64,000 nucleotides of DNA, from positions 230,592-294,591 of the forward strand of contig CBDCEX010000012.1 in assembly GCA_965216025.1 (NCBI GenBank). The letters are read 5' to 3'. The notes below the pieces were generated by a model. That model was not told the origin of the DNA. It saw only the letters and a program-made list of their open reading frames with translations, and searched no databases. Both the position numbers and the translations under genes were made by a program. Shown piece after piece: positions 1 to 8,542 of the stretch. Every line of letters starts with the position of its first letter. The stretch's first letter is position 1. This stretch comes from JADFQT01 sp965216025. Lineage in GTDB: Bacteria > Chloroflexota > Dehalococcoidia > Lucifugimonadales > UBA3495.

Positions 1-1
1 T

Positions 2-742
2 ATCGAGCGGTTACGGGCGCCCGGCGGTTGCCCCTGGGACCGGGAGCAGACTCACGCTTCCCTCAAGCGTAACTTGCTGGAGGAGTGTTACGAGGTGCTG
101 GAAGCCATCGACCGGGGCGAGTCGGGCCCGCTGGCTGAAGAGCTGGGTGACCTGCTTGTTCAAATCGCCTTTCATGCGGACATCGCTCGAGAAAAGGGGG
201 AGTTCAACATAGCCGATGTGATCACCGCCGTGAACCGGAAGCTGGTGAGGCGGCATCCCCATGTGTTCGGCGATGCGGAGGTGGCGGACGCCCGAGAGGT
301 GGAGCGCAACTGGGAGCGGCTGAAGGGGCAGGAGCGGGCCGAAAAGGGAATTTATAAATCGCCGGTTGAAGGGATTCCCAAGAACTTGCCGGCCCTGGTT
401 TATGCCCAGCTGATGCAGGACCGGGTGGCGCGAGCCGGGTTCGAGTGGGAAGACGTGTCCTGTGTTCTGGACAAGTTGCAGGAGGAGGTGGAGGAACTAC
501 GCCAGGCCGAGACCGCCACGGAGAGGCTCCACGAGATGGGCGACCTGCTGCTGGTAATGGTCAATCTCTGTCGTTGGCTAGACTTTCAGGCGGAAGATGC
601 CCTGCGCGGGGCCATCGCCAAGTTCTCCGGGCGCTACCTTCAGATGGAAGACCTGGTGACTGAGGCCGAGGAGGTGTTTGCCGACCTGCCGCTGCGGGAG
701 AAGGAGGCCTTCTGGCAGCAGGCGAAAAAGCTGGAAGGATAG
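2..742 (+). CDS. mazG: MazG nucleoside triphosphate pyrophosphohydrolase, 5' end missing
   Basis: MazG hydrolyses NTPs to NMP and PPi and acts in house-cleaning of non-canonical nucleotides and in the stringent response. The frame is open from the first full codon, so the start lies outside the window and 246 residues are visible (E. coli MazG has about 263). The N-terminal domain carries GGCPWDREQTH, then the metal-binding EECYEV and EELGDLL helices. A second MazG domain follows, with EEVEEL and HEMGDLLLVMVN, as in the two-domain family. It converges on the minus-strand sppA gene, with a 24-bp gap. Confidence 0.95.
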   Translation: MERLRAPGGCPWDREQTHASLKRNLLEECYEVLEAIDRGESGPLAEELGDLLVQIAFHADIAREKGEFNIADVITAVNRKLVRRHPHVFGDAEVADAREVERNWERLKGQERAEKGIYKSPVEGIPKNLPALVYAQLMQDRVARAGFEWEDVSCVLDKLQEEVEELRQAETATERLHEMGDLLLVMVNLCRWLDFQAEDALRGAIAKFSGRYLQMEDLVTEAEEVFADLPLREKEAFWQQAKKLEG

Positions 743-766
743 CTCATCACCAGGTGAAGACAGCAG

Positions 767-1591
767 TTAGCGATCGAGATAATTCCCCAGGAGGTAGGAC
801 GGCTCGAGAAAGTAGACGCCACCGGCCAGCAGCCGGTTGGCTTCGCCGGCCAGCAAATCCAGATTAGAGGAGTCTCGTCCAAACACCCGTGCCGAAAAAG
901 GCCGTCTCGGCCGCACCCACCTGGGCGTGGGTCGGGCGTTGCCCAGCTCGGCGGCGATTTCCACCGCGCGGTGGAAATCGGCCAGCTCATCGACCAGACC
1001 GGCCTCATGCCCCCGCCGGGCGGTATACAGTTCTCCGGTAGCCAACTCCCGCACCCGGCTTTGCTCCAAGTTCCGCCCCTCGGCCACCACCGTAACGAAG
1101 GTGTCGTACATCTCCGTTAGCAGGCCCTGGAACTTGGTGCTTTCCTCATCCGTGGGATGTCGCCAAAACCCGCTCATGTCTTTGAGGCGGCCCTCTTTGA
1201 GAATCGAAAACTCCACCCCAATCTTCCCCAGCAGCTGCTCCAGAATGGGGCGAACGTGGATTACGCCGATGGAGCCGATCAACGCCGTAGGCAAGGCCAC
1301 CACTCGACTGGCGGCACAGCAGAGATAGTAGCCGCCGGATGCGCCCAGGCCTCGTACGTAGGCAACCACCGGCTTGGATTCGCCAACCCGCTTCAAACTG
1401 TGGTAGAGCAGGTCGGAGCCGGTGGCCGACCCGCCCGGCGAGTCGATGTCCAGCAGCAGGGCTCCGTACCTCTTGTTACGGGCGATGGATTCGAAGAGGC
1501 GAGAATAGGCGGAGTCTTTTACTCGGGTGCCGATTACGCCGTAAATTTCCACCACGGCCACTCCGGGCCGCCGTCTTAGCGAAAATGCCAT
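767..1591 (-). CDS. sppA: SppA-type signal peptide peptidase (family S49)
   Basis: This 274-residue protein is a Ser/Lys-dyad peptidase of the short SppA type, which degrades residual signal peptides. The S49 fold signatures DIDSPGGS (residues 48-55) and GLGASGGYY are present. Ser85 is the likely nucleophile, and Lys137 in GRLKDMSG is the likely general base. No N-terminal membrane segment or signal peptide is visible, unlike most SppA proteins, so it may be cytoplasmic or the true start may be elsewhere. It converges with mazG. Confidence 0.9.
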   Translation of the reverse strand: MAFSLRRRPGVAVVEIYGVIGTRVKDSAYSRLFESIARNKRYGALLLDIDSPGGSATGSDLLYHSLKRVGESKPVVAYVRGLGASGGYYLCCAASRVVALPTALIGSIGVIHVRPILEQLLGKIGVEFSILKEGRLKDMSGFWRHPTDEESTKFQGLLTEMYDTFVTVVAEGRNLEQSRVRELATGELYTARRGHEAGLVDELADFHRAVEIAAELGNARPTPRWVRPRRPFSARVFGRDSSNLDLLAGEANRLLAGGVYFLEPSYLLGNYLDR

Positions 1592-1862
1592 CTAGCACCT
1601 CTCCATCTCTGGTCAAATGTTCCGCCATTATCCCGATGCCGGGGCGCTCCCCAACCTGGGACCGGAACGTGAAACCGGGTGGCAATCTCAAAGCGACCCA
1701 TGTCATTCCAAAAGAGCGACGCGACTGAAGAATCTAAATCCTGGGCCCGTAATACCTCCCGAGTCAGTAATACAGTTACACCATAGCCAATGGCGTCAGA
1801 ACCATGCGCCCGGGGACTTTAGACCCCTCGCCTCGCTCGGGGTGACATTCTGAAACGGTTAT

Positions 1863-2789
1863 TTAATCGTCAGCGGGTGCCGCCGCCGGTTCGGCAATCC
1901 GATTCTCCACCAGGTCTGAGGAGCAGGCGGCGCCATCAAGCAGGCCCCAACCCACCATCCAGTGGTAGGTGTCGGCAACGATTTCGTCGGTGTAGGGGGT
2001 GTTGTAAGAGTAGCGCAGCCGGGGCAGGTGAAAGTCCTCGGGAGTCACCCCGCCGTACTTGGCTGCCACTACGGCGAATCTGGGGTCGTCGATCAGGTAG
2101 TGCAGATACTTACGCTTGTCGGCGTTGATCCGGTCCACGGCCTGGACCACCGCCCGGTTTATCGCGGCGAAGGTCTCTTCGTCCATGCTGTCGCTGGCGT
2201 TCTCCGCCCCCAGATAGTGGCCCTCGCAGACGGCCCGGCAGCCCAGCTTTTCCGCCAGGGTAATCCAGGGTTCCATGAGCGCGGCGGCTTCCACCTCCCC
2301 GTTCATCATTGCTTCGAAACGGTTGGCCGGAGACCCATAATGGACCAGCTTGATCTTCTCGGGCGTCAGGTAGCCCTCCAGCAGGCGCAACGCCACGTAG
2401 TGAGAACCGGCGTGGAACTGGACGGCGATGGGTTTGTTGCCCAGGGTGCCGGGATAGTAATGGTCGGAATCTGGCCGCACCATAACGGCCTGGCTGGCCA
2501 CCGCGGAACGCAGGGTTATGATTCGGGCTCCCTGCTGGCTTTCATAGGCCCGACGGACCTGACCCTCTTCTCAAGCGCGGTAGATGGAGACCTTGGCCTC
2601 CTCAAAGGCGGTGTGTCCCAATACCGGGTTCACCTCTTCCGGATTTTCCGTGTGAGTGACTGCCCCGCTGCTCTGAGCGCGAACGAACTCCATGTCGATG
2701 CCCTCAGCCTCAAACAAGCCGTAGTCCTTGGCCACCAGCCAGGGCAGGCTAAAAACCACGCCGCTGATTTCACTGACTACTTTTTTCAT
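1863..2789 (-). pseudogene. ABC transporter substrate-binding protein (NMT1/THI5-like) with in-frame TGA
   Basis: The two open stretches, 2789-2574 and 2570-1863, lie in the same frame and are separated only by a TGA at 2571-2573. Together they make about 307 residues. The first part starts MKKVVSEISGVVFSLP and ends KVSIYRA. The second resumes EEGQVRRAYESQQG and continues with PIAVQFHAGSHYVALRLLEG and a C-terminal segment typical of NMT1-like periplasmic ligand-binding domains. No signal peptide is visible. No permease or ATPase is adjacent. The TGA may stand for Cys or Trp; a point mutation, a base error or, less likely, selenocysteine are all possible. Confidence 0.7.
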
Positions 2790-2950
2790 GTCGATTACCT
2801 TTATGATTCGCGGGCTACACTTGAATTGAGCTAAGGCTAGCAGAGAAGCGGGGGTATGGTCTACGCGGAGGAGTCGCTAGGGTGGTTTGTGTTCTGCGAA
2901 AGTTGGGATTCCTGAGTTGGGGACTCGAGTTGCTATCAAAAACGCCTTAA

Positions 2951-3295
2951 CTACTCTATTGGTGGCAGATCATCGACCGAGTAAAAGATTTGTTTGCCGA
3001 GCTTCTTAGCCACCCCAAGCTCCAGGTCAGCTCCTTTAGACGGTGCAAGATACAGTAGTGCATCACAAGCTTTTAGCCAGGGCATGTCCCAGCGGATAAA
3101 GTCCTCCCAGGTCAAATCGTTTCCTGTCTCCTTTGCTCTTCGGTCTACTAGATCAGTCAGGTGGGGAACATAAGGGAAGTGACCTTTTAAGTATGTCTCG
3201 ACACCAGCATCTATCGCGGAGTTGACATTCTTTTCGATTTCGGGCCGGGTGGCTCCAGAGTAGGGGCCAGCCACGTATATCAGTAGTGGTTTCAT
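2951..3295 (-). CDS. DUF4406 / nucleoside 2-deoxyribosyltransferase-like protein
   Basis: This 114-residue protein begins with IYVAGPYSGATRPEIEKNV, the hallmark start of the DUF4406/deoxyribosyltransferase-like fold. It ends with a SKGADLELGVAKKLGKQIFY segment that matches the family's nucleotide-binding Ser/Glu region. Relatives are often phage or mobile-element associated and are thought to act on nucleosides, but the substrate here is unknown. The start ATG is at 3295. The downstream membrane-protein pseudogene does not suggest a shared role. Confidence 0.75.
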   Translation of the reverse strand: MKPLLIYVAGPYSGATRPEIEKNVNSAIDAGVETYLKGHFPYVPHLTDLVDRRAKETGNDLTWEDFIRWDMPWLKACDALLYLAPSKGADLELGVAKKLGKQIFYSVDDLPPIE

Positions 3296-3326
3296 GTATT
3301 TGCCTTCCCAATGATCCAGTGAAACA

Positions 3327-3982
3327 TCAACTAAAGAACATCAGGTTATCAAGGATGTACGTCAGTCGTGGGTGATTCTTGTGATACCGATACAAAATAA
3401 TCCCGGCGTGTGCTAGGACTAGGAAGGCTGCGTCTGCAAAAAGCGTTCCACCACCCTTAAACCCCAGAGACCAGTAAAGGACGAATAGTAGTGCAAACAA
3501 TAAAAACTAAAATCTTGAAACGGCTTCAACTCGGCGTGGCACTTCGTCTTCAGAGGGGTATTGCCGCGAGTGGAATCCATCCCAAAGGACGTACAGGCAA
3601 AATACCAAGGCTAAGATTAAGAGAACGAACCAGAAGTTTTCGAATTTTACTAATATAAGCAGATAGCAAGCCAGCAGGGCAATGTCGATTCCGAAGGTTA
3701 CCAACCCCGAAAAGTCTCAATTTTATGGGGCTCCTTCCTGATAATGGTATGGTAACCCAGCCAGCTTGCAATCAGAGTAGTATGCCCTAAAAGCAGAACT
3801 CCTATATCCAACGCAAAGCGTGCGTGGAATGTTGCTGACGGGCCTGGGTTGAACCAAGGTTGTACCGTCATCTTGGTGGCGCTAATACCAACAACTATCG
3901 CAAATAGCACTTCGATGAAGACAACAGCTATTTGGCCATCGTTTTGGGGCTCGCTCATGGGCACCTCCAGGAGGCTGCTCAT
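3327..3982 (-). pseudogene. Decayed multi-pass membrane protein
   Basis: Three open segments form one protein. Codons from 3982 to about 3706 encode two membrane helices and end ETFRGW. A one-base shift at the G4 run (3705-3708) leads to the frame from 3704, with two more helices (GIDIALLACYLLILV, FWFVLLILALVFCLYVLW). An in-frame TAG at 3507-3509 then interrupts it. The same frame continues as FLLFALLFVLYWSLGF and a final hydrophobic stretch to a TGA at 3327-3329. Adding one G gives a smooth RGLVTFGID junction. The family is not recognised. Base composition is lower in GC than in the neighbours. Confidence 0.55.
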
Positions 3983-4001
3983 CCTAAGACTGGGTCTCGC
4001 G

Positions 4002-5252
4002 CTACCCCGCCGGTATCAAAACCACATCCCGCTGTACCGGCGATGAGGTGTAGGGGCCCGTTTCCGACATGTAGGCGTCTATCTCGGAGCGGATGCCAAA
4101 CTCCGGCAAGTAGATCCCCGGTTCGATGGAGAACCCGATGCCGGGGATTATCTGCCGGGTGTCGTGGGTCTCGAATCCGTCCAGGTTAACCGCCTCTCCG
4201 TGGACCTGGTAGCTAATGCTGTGGCCCAACCGGTGGGTGAAGAACTCGCCATATCCTCGGGCTTCTATGTACTGCCGGGCCACCTGGTCTGCCTGCCAGC
4301 CCCGGACTGCTAACCCCTGCTGGAAGGACTCTTGAAGATAATTCAGGGCCGCGTCTCTGGCGCCAATGACGATGTCGAAAATGGCCTGATGGCGCTCCGG
4401 CACCCGGTCCCCCACGTAAGCAACCCAGGTAATATCGGCGTAAACGCTGTTGGGACGGTTTTCTTTGGCCCAAAGGTCGATGAGCACCCAATCTCCGGGT
4501 TGAATAACGCTGCTGCCCTCGGGGCTGGGCTCGTAGTGAGGGTCGGAGCAGTGGGCGTTCACCGATACGATGGGACCGTCGGCGGCCTCCATTTCCTCCT
4601 CGGCGAATCTGCGGCGAATGAACTCCGCGATCTCAAACTCAGTGGGCACCCCCCTTCCGTCCCCCCTTGGTAAGGGGGAAGATGAGGGGGCACGGCCTTC
4701 GCTTAACCGCGCCCCAATCAGCTGAAAAGCCTGGTTGACTATCAGCCCCAATTTTTCAGCGGCCCGCTGGTGCCCCGCCAGCTGTTCCGGTGTCCAGCGC
4801 TGCGTGGCGAACTGCATCAGGTCCGCCGATGAAACCACCTCCGGCCCCAGGGAGCGCACCAGCTCCACCGCACCGGCGTCAACCCGCGACACCCGGGGCA
4901 GCTCGTTATTGGGAGAGTACTCCATGGCTACCCTGGCTGCGCCCGATAAAACCTGTCTCAAAGACTCAACCATGGTTTGGCGGCTGCGGTAGATTGCCAG
5001 TTCCATATTAGGCGTTGAATCAGGTTCTCCATTGTGGGGACCGAATTTTCCGGCGTCGACGTGGTGAACCAGCAGTGTTGGGATGCCTCGCGCTGGGATG
5101 TAGAGGAGACAAGGACGGGTCACATGGCCCAAAGGGGTTATTACTTGTCGAAAAATGGGATTAGAGTCGCGGTAATCGTGGATCAGCCACCCAGGTAGCT
5201 GCTCCCGAATAAGGAATTCCTGGGCGTCCTGGAATACCCGCCGTTGGTTCAT
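4002..5252 (-). CDS. M24 family metallopeptidase (Xaa-Pro aminopeptidase-like)
   Basis: This 416-residue protein has an N-terminal creatinase-like domain and a C-terminal pita-bread domain. Metal ligands can be read in order: Asp in LIDLWA, Asp in YADITW, His in HRLGHSI, Glu in FSIEPGIY and Glu in RSEIDAY. It therefore probably cleaves Xaa-Pro peptides or a related substrate in the cytoplasm. Residues about 187-202 (PSSSPLPRGDGRG region) are encoded by a palindromic repeat that recurs between genes elsewhere in the window. This in-frame insertion lies between the two domains and is probably tolerated as a loop. Confidence 0.88.
   Translation of the reverse strand: MNQRRVFQDAQEFLIREQLPGWLIHDYRDSNPIFRQVITPLGHVTRPCLLYIPARGIPTLLVHHVDAGKFGPHNGEPDSTPNMELAIYRSRQTMVESLRQVLSGAARVAMEYSPNNELPRVSRVDAGAVELVRSLGPEVVSSADLMQFATQRWTPEQLAGHQRAAEKLGLIVNQAFQLIGARLSEGRAPSSSPLPRGDGRGVPTEFEIAEFIRRRFAEEEMEAADGPIVSVNAHCSDPHYEPSPEGSSVIQPGDWVLIDLWAKENRPNSVYADITWVAYVGDRVPERHQAIFDIVIGARDAALNYLQESFQQGLAVRGWQADQVARQYIEARGYGEFFTHRLGHSISYQVHGEAVNLDGFETHDTRQIIPGIGFSIEPGIYLPEFGIRSEIDAYMSETGPYTSSPVQRDVVLIPAG
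4646..4692. repeat. Palindromic REP-like element inside the M24 peptidase gene
   Basis: The segment has C-rich and G-rich arms around cccccttggtaaggggg. It resembles the intergenic palindromes at 8407, 24346 and 35546. Here it lies inside an open reading frame without breaking it. Confidence 0.6.
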
Positions 5253-5268
5253 GGTGTTACCCTCGAAA

Positions 5269-5330
5269 GATTGGGGCGAAAGACTCGGGCGAAAGACTCG
5301 GGCGAAGGACTAAGGCGAAGGACTCGGGAC
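5269..5330. repeat. 13-bp tandem repeat, about 4.8 units
   Basis: The unit gactcgggcgaaa is repeated with small changes directly upstream of the M24 gene start (5252). It sits in the short gap before the SDR gene and may overlap the M24 promoter or leader. Confidence 0.75.
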
Positions 5331-5365
5331 TGTTCTGATCAAATCAAACGGGGTAGCGGCCCCGG

Positions 5366-6160
5366 CTACCGGATAGCCTGGAGCATGCCACCATCAACCA
5401 CCGTGCTGCTTCCAGTTAAGAATCCGGCCCGATCCGAGGCCAGAAACGCCACCAAATCGCCCACCTCTTCCGCTTTGCCCAGGCGACCCATGGGAACCTG
5501 AGCCAGGGTTTCCTTCAGCAAGTCCCCGGTGGGCCTGCTCTGCTCCCGCGCTTCGTTTTCCAGCCGGGAAGTGAACTGTTCCGTGTCCATTGCCCCAAAA
5601 ACGACGTTGTTGACGGTGATATTGAAAGGGGCCAGTTCGTTGGCCAGTGACTTGAAGTAGCCGACCAAGGCCAGCTGGCTGGCAGCGGCCAGGCCCACGC
5701 CTTCACTGGCCTGCTGAGCCGGAGCGGACAGAAGATTTATGATGCGCCCCCAGTGCTGTTGCTTCATGTAGGGGATGACTTCCCGGCTGAGCCTGATGGC
5801 GCTAAAAAAATTACGTTCCAGATCGGTGGAGATTTCTTCGTCCTCGAATTCCACGGCGGGACCGGTCGGGGAGTTACCTACCTGGGTGACCAGAATGCTA
5901 ACCTGATCAAACCGGTTGAAAGTGTCCCGCACGACGCGCCTGATGTCTCTGGGCGTGGAGATATCAGCCGGGATGGCCAGAACGTGGTGCTGGGAGCCCA
6001 CCCGCGCCAGTTCTATCTCGGTCCGTCGCAGGGCTTCGTCGTTCTGGGCGCATATCGTAACGTTGGCTCCCTCGTGCGCGAAGGCCAGGGCAATGGCCCG
6101 ACCGAGTCCTCGACTGGACCCACCCACAATGGCAACCCGGTCTCTTAAGCCCAAATCCAC
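5366..6160 (-). CDS. SDR-fold protein lacking the catalytic Tyr and Lys
   Basis: This 264-residue protein is a classical-length short-chain dehydrogenase with an intact NAD(P)-binding GGSSRGLGRAIA motif and the C-terminal GSSTVVDGG segment. The active site is degenerate. Ser145 is present, but the expected YxxxK reads AAASQ (Ala158, Gln162), and the usual NNAG is replaced by TQVGN. It may therefore bind nucleotide without normal dehydrogenase catalysis, or use another chemistry. SDR membership is clear; the function is unknown. Confidence 0.85.
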   Translation of the reverse strand: MDLGLRDRVAIVGGSSRGLGRAIALAFAHEGANVTICAQNDEALRRTEIELARVGSQHHVLAIPADISTPRDIRRVVRDTFNRFDQVSILVTQVGNSPTGPAVEFEDEEISTDLERNFFSAIRLSREVIPYMKQQHWGRIINLLSAPAQQASEGVGLAAASQLALVGYFKSLANELAPFNITVNNVVFGAMDTEQFTSRLENEAREQSRPTGDLLKETLAQVPMGRLGKAEEVGDLVAFLASDRAGFLTGSSTVVDGGMLQAIR

Positions 6161-6289
6161 GCCGGTTAGACCTCCTGCTAGTAACCCCCGACCAATGGCC
6201 GCGAACCAATGGCTGTTAGGGAACCGGCCCTATAATAAATCGGCTGACGGGATTAAAGCAAGGTGCAATTTGCCTCAGTCGCTTCGCTC

Positions 6290-6452
6290 CTGCTCTGAAA
6301 ATAGCCCGTTCGCCCTTCGAGAACCTCAGGACGAACGGGAGCACTCCCGCTCGTGGTGAGCCCGTCGAACCATGAGCCGAGGGGAACCATTTTTCATCCG
6401 TCGGTGGCGGTCCGCCGGAGCATGAAAACTCGGAATGACATGGGTCGGTTTG
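6290..6452. repeat. Dispersed repeat family R1, copy 1
   Basis: A roughly 160-bp noncoding segment contains the inverted repeat cgttcgcccttcgag / cctcaggacgaacg followed by cgtggtgagcccgtcgaac. Closely related copies occur at 48778-48935 (same orientation) and 62076-62230 (reverse). It fills most of the 336-bp gap between the SDR and tag; nothing else is visible there. Confidence 0.8.
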
Positions 6453-6496
6453 AGAAAGATTCTTGATCCCTTCAGGCTCAGAAATGCGGTCCGCCA

Positions 6497-7114
6497 TCAA
6501 GATACCTGGTGGTAGCGAAAGCAGCTCACCAGATGATCGTTGACCAGGCCTGCTGCCTGCATGAAGGCATAGCAAATTGTGGGGCCGACGAAGCTGAAAC
6601 CTTGGCTTCGCAGCTCTTTGCTGAGGAATGCAGACGTGGGAGTCTGGGCGGGTATCTCGGAATCCAGCCTCCAGGTGTTCTTTTGGGGAAGGGGTCCCAG
6701 GAGTGACCACAGGTAATGGTCGAAACTCCCGAACTCCCTTTGCAGGCGCAGAAAGGCCTGGGCATTGGCGATGGCGGATCGTATTTTCTGCCGATTGCGG
6801 ACAATGCTGGCATCCTGGAGCAGGGAGGTCACTTTGGCTTCATCATAGGCGGCAATGAGACGGGGATCGAAATCATCAAAGGCCCGTCGATAAGCCTGGC
6901 GTTTCCTGAGGATGGTCAACCAACTCAAACCCGCCTGTGCCCCATCGAGGATCAGATATTCCAACAGCATCCGGTCATCGTGCCGGGGCACACCCCATTC
7001 CGTGTCGTGATAACCCACCATCAGCGGGTCCGAGCCGGCCCAGGCGCAGCGGATGGGCCGGGCCTCCCTGGTTGGGGATGGTTGGCCGGTTGGGGCTGGT
7101 TGGTCAGTAGCCAA
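6497..7114 (-). CDS. tag: DNA-3-methyladenine glycosylase I
   Basis: This 205-residue protein excises 3-methyladenine from alkylated DNA in base excision repair. It has the family signatures RCAWAGSDPLMVGYHDTEWG near the N terminus, then QAGLSWLTILRKR and GPTICYAFMQAAGLVNDHLV at the C terminus. The Cys and His in the N-terminal motif plus NDHLVSCF form the zinc site of TagI. About 20 extra Pro/Thr-rich residues precede the core, so the true start could be further in. Confidence 0.95.
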   Translation of the reverse strand: MATDQPAPTGQPSPTREARPIRCAWAGSDPLMVGYHDTEWGVPRHDDRMLLEYLILDGAQAGLSWLTILRKRQAYRRAFDDFDPRLIAAYDEAKVTSLLQDASIVRNRQKIRSAIANAQAFLRLQREFGSFDHYLWSLLGPLPQKNTWRLDSEIPAQTPTSAFLSKELRSQGFSFVGPTICYAFMQAAGLVNDHLVSCFRYHQVS

Positions 7115-7136
7115 TCGCCATTTCTGGAGGCAGGCC

Positions 7137-8324
7137 CTAGATTATCGACTGTTCCGCCAGCCTTTCAACGGCGGCGGCGGAGTAGCCCAGGTCCTTTAGA
7201 ATCTCCTGGTTATGCTCTCCCAGCAGGGGCGGATGCCGGTCCAATCCCCCTGGAGTGGCGGAAAACTTGAGGGGTAATCCGGTCTGCTTGATGGATTTCA
7301 AAGTGGGATGGGGCATTTCCAGTAGCATTTGCCGGTGCAGCACCTGGGGGTCGCTAAAAACATCGGCCAGGTCGTTTATCGGCCCCGCCGGCACGTTCAC
7401 CGCCTGGAGAACCTCCACCCAATGGCTGGCCGGTTTGGTTAAAAAGTATTCCTGCAGCATGGGAACCAAGGTGGCACGGTTGCGAACCCGGTCTCCGTTG
7501 AGGGCGAACTCCGGGTTAGTCTTAAGGTCTGCCCAGTCAATGCCCTCGCAGAAGCGATCCCAGATACGCTCCGACCCCACCGCTACATTTACGTACTTGC
7601 CGTCTTGACTCATGAAGGCCTGGTAGGGAACCAGGGTTGGGTGGGCGGCCCCGAGCCGCTGGGGAGGTTCATTGTTGACAAAGTAATAGGCCGCCTGGTA
7701 GGTGAGCCAAGCTACTTGCGCGTCCAGCATGGAAATGTCAATATACTGACCCTCGCCGGTTCTTTCCCGGTGGTGGAGGGCGGTCATAACGGCAAAGGCG
7801 GCCCACATTCCGGCCCCAATGTCGGATACTGCGATGCCCACTTTCTGCGGGTCACCATCGGCTTCGCCGGTGATGCTCATCAGTCCGCTGACCCCTTGCA
7901 TGATCTGGTCGTAGGCCGGCCGGTTTTGGTATGGACCGTCTTGCCCGAACCCAGAGATGGAGCAATAGATAATTTGAGGGTTTGCCGATTTGACGGCTGG
8001 GTAGTCGAGGCCAAAGCGGCGCATGACCCCAGGGGTGAAGTTTTCCACCACCACGTCAGCTTTTTGTACTAGCTGCAGAAAAATCTCGATGGCTTCCGGC
8101 TCCTTGAAATTTAAAGTGAGGCTGCGCTTATTGCGGTTTATGGAGAGGAAATAGGCGCTTTCTTCTCCGATAAAGGGAGGCCCCCAACTCCGGGTGTCAT
8201 CCCCAGTGCCGGGCAATTCGATCTTGACCACGTCGGCTCCGTAGTCGCCTAGCATCAGGGTGCAGAAGGGACCGGCCAATGCTCTGGTCAGGTCTAGAAC
8301 CCGAACGTCTTGCAGCGCTTTCAT
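7137..8324 (-). CDS. Family III CoA-transferase (CaiB/BaiF type)
   Basis: This protein of about 395 residues transfers CoA between carboxylic acids. N-terminal signatures are VRVLDLTRALAGPFCTLMLG and YGADVVKIE, and the catalytic Asp lies in SDIGAGMWA. The ATG at 8324 was chosen because AGGAGG lies upstream at suitable spacing; an earlier ATG at 8357 would add 11 atypical residues. The substrate cannot be read from sequence. Such genes are common in organisms degrading organic acids or carnitine-like compounds. Confidence 0.9.
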   Translation of the reverse strand: MKALQDVRVLDLTRALAGPFCTLMLGDYGADVVKIELPGTGDDTRSWGPPFIGEESAYFLSINRNKRSLTLNFKEPEAIEIFLQLVQKADVVVENFTPGVMRRFGLDYPAVKSANPQIIYCSISGFGQDGPYQNRPAYDQIMQGVSGLMSITGEADGDPQKVGIAVSDIGAGMWAAFAVMTALHHRERTGEGQYIDISMLDAQVAWLTYQAAYYFVNNEPPQRLGAAHPTLVPYQAFMSQDGKYVNVAVGSERIWDRFCEGIDWADLKTNPEFALNGDRVRNRATLVPMLQEYFLTKPASHWVEVLQAVNVPAGPINDLADVFSDPQVLHRQMLLEMPHPTLKSIKQTGLPLKFSATPGGLDRHPPLLGEHNQEILKDLGYSAAAVERLAEQSII

Positions 8325-8406
8325 TCCCGCTGGTCCTCCTTGCCGTCCAACCGCCAATTAATGGTCCTTTTAATCATCCTGGACGAAAGGTCTAAACTTG
8401 TAAGCT

Positions 8407-8442
8407 CTATATCCCCCTTCTAAAAGAGGGTTATACGGGGAT
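8407..8442. repeat. Degenerate palindromic REP-like element
   Basis: The C-rich/G-rich palindrome tatcccccttctaaaaga... resembles the perfect palindrome at 24346-24391. It also shares the downstream acggcg motif with that copy. Confidence 0.5.
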
Positions 8443-8542
8443 CCACTTGAACGGCGTCGCCTTGGCTTGGGCGTCGCTATAGTCAGAAGCAGGCAACATG
8501 GTACCACAGGGAAGGGGAGTCGGGTACGCTGCCTGACAGTAA

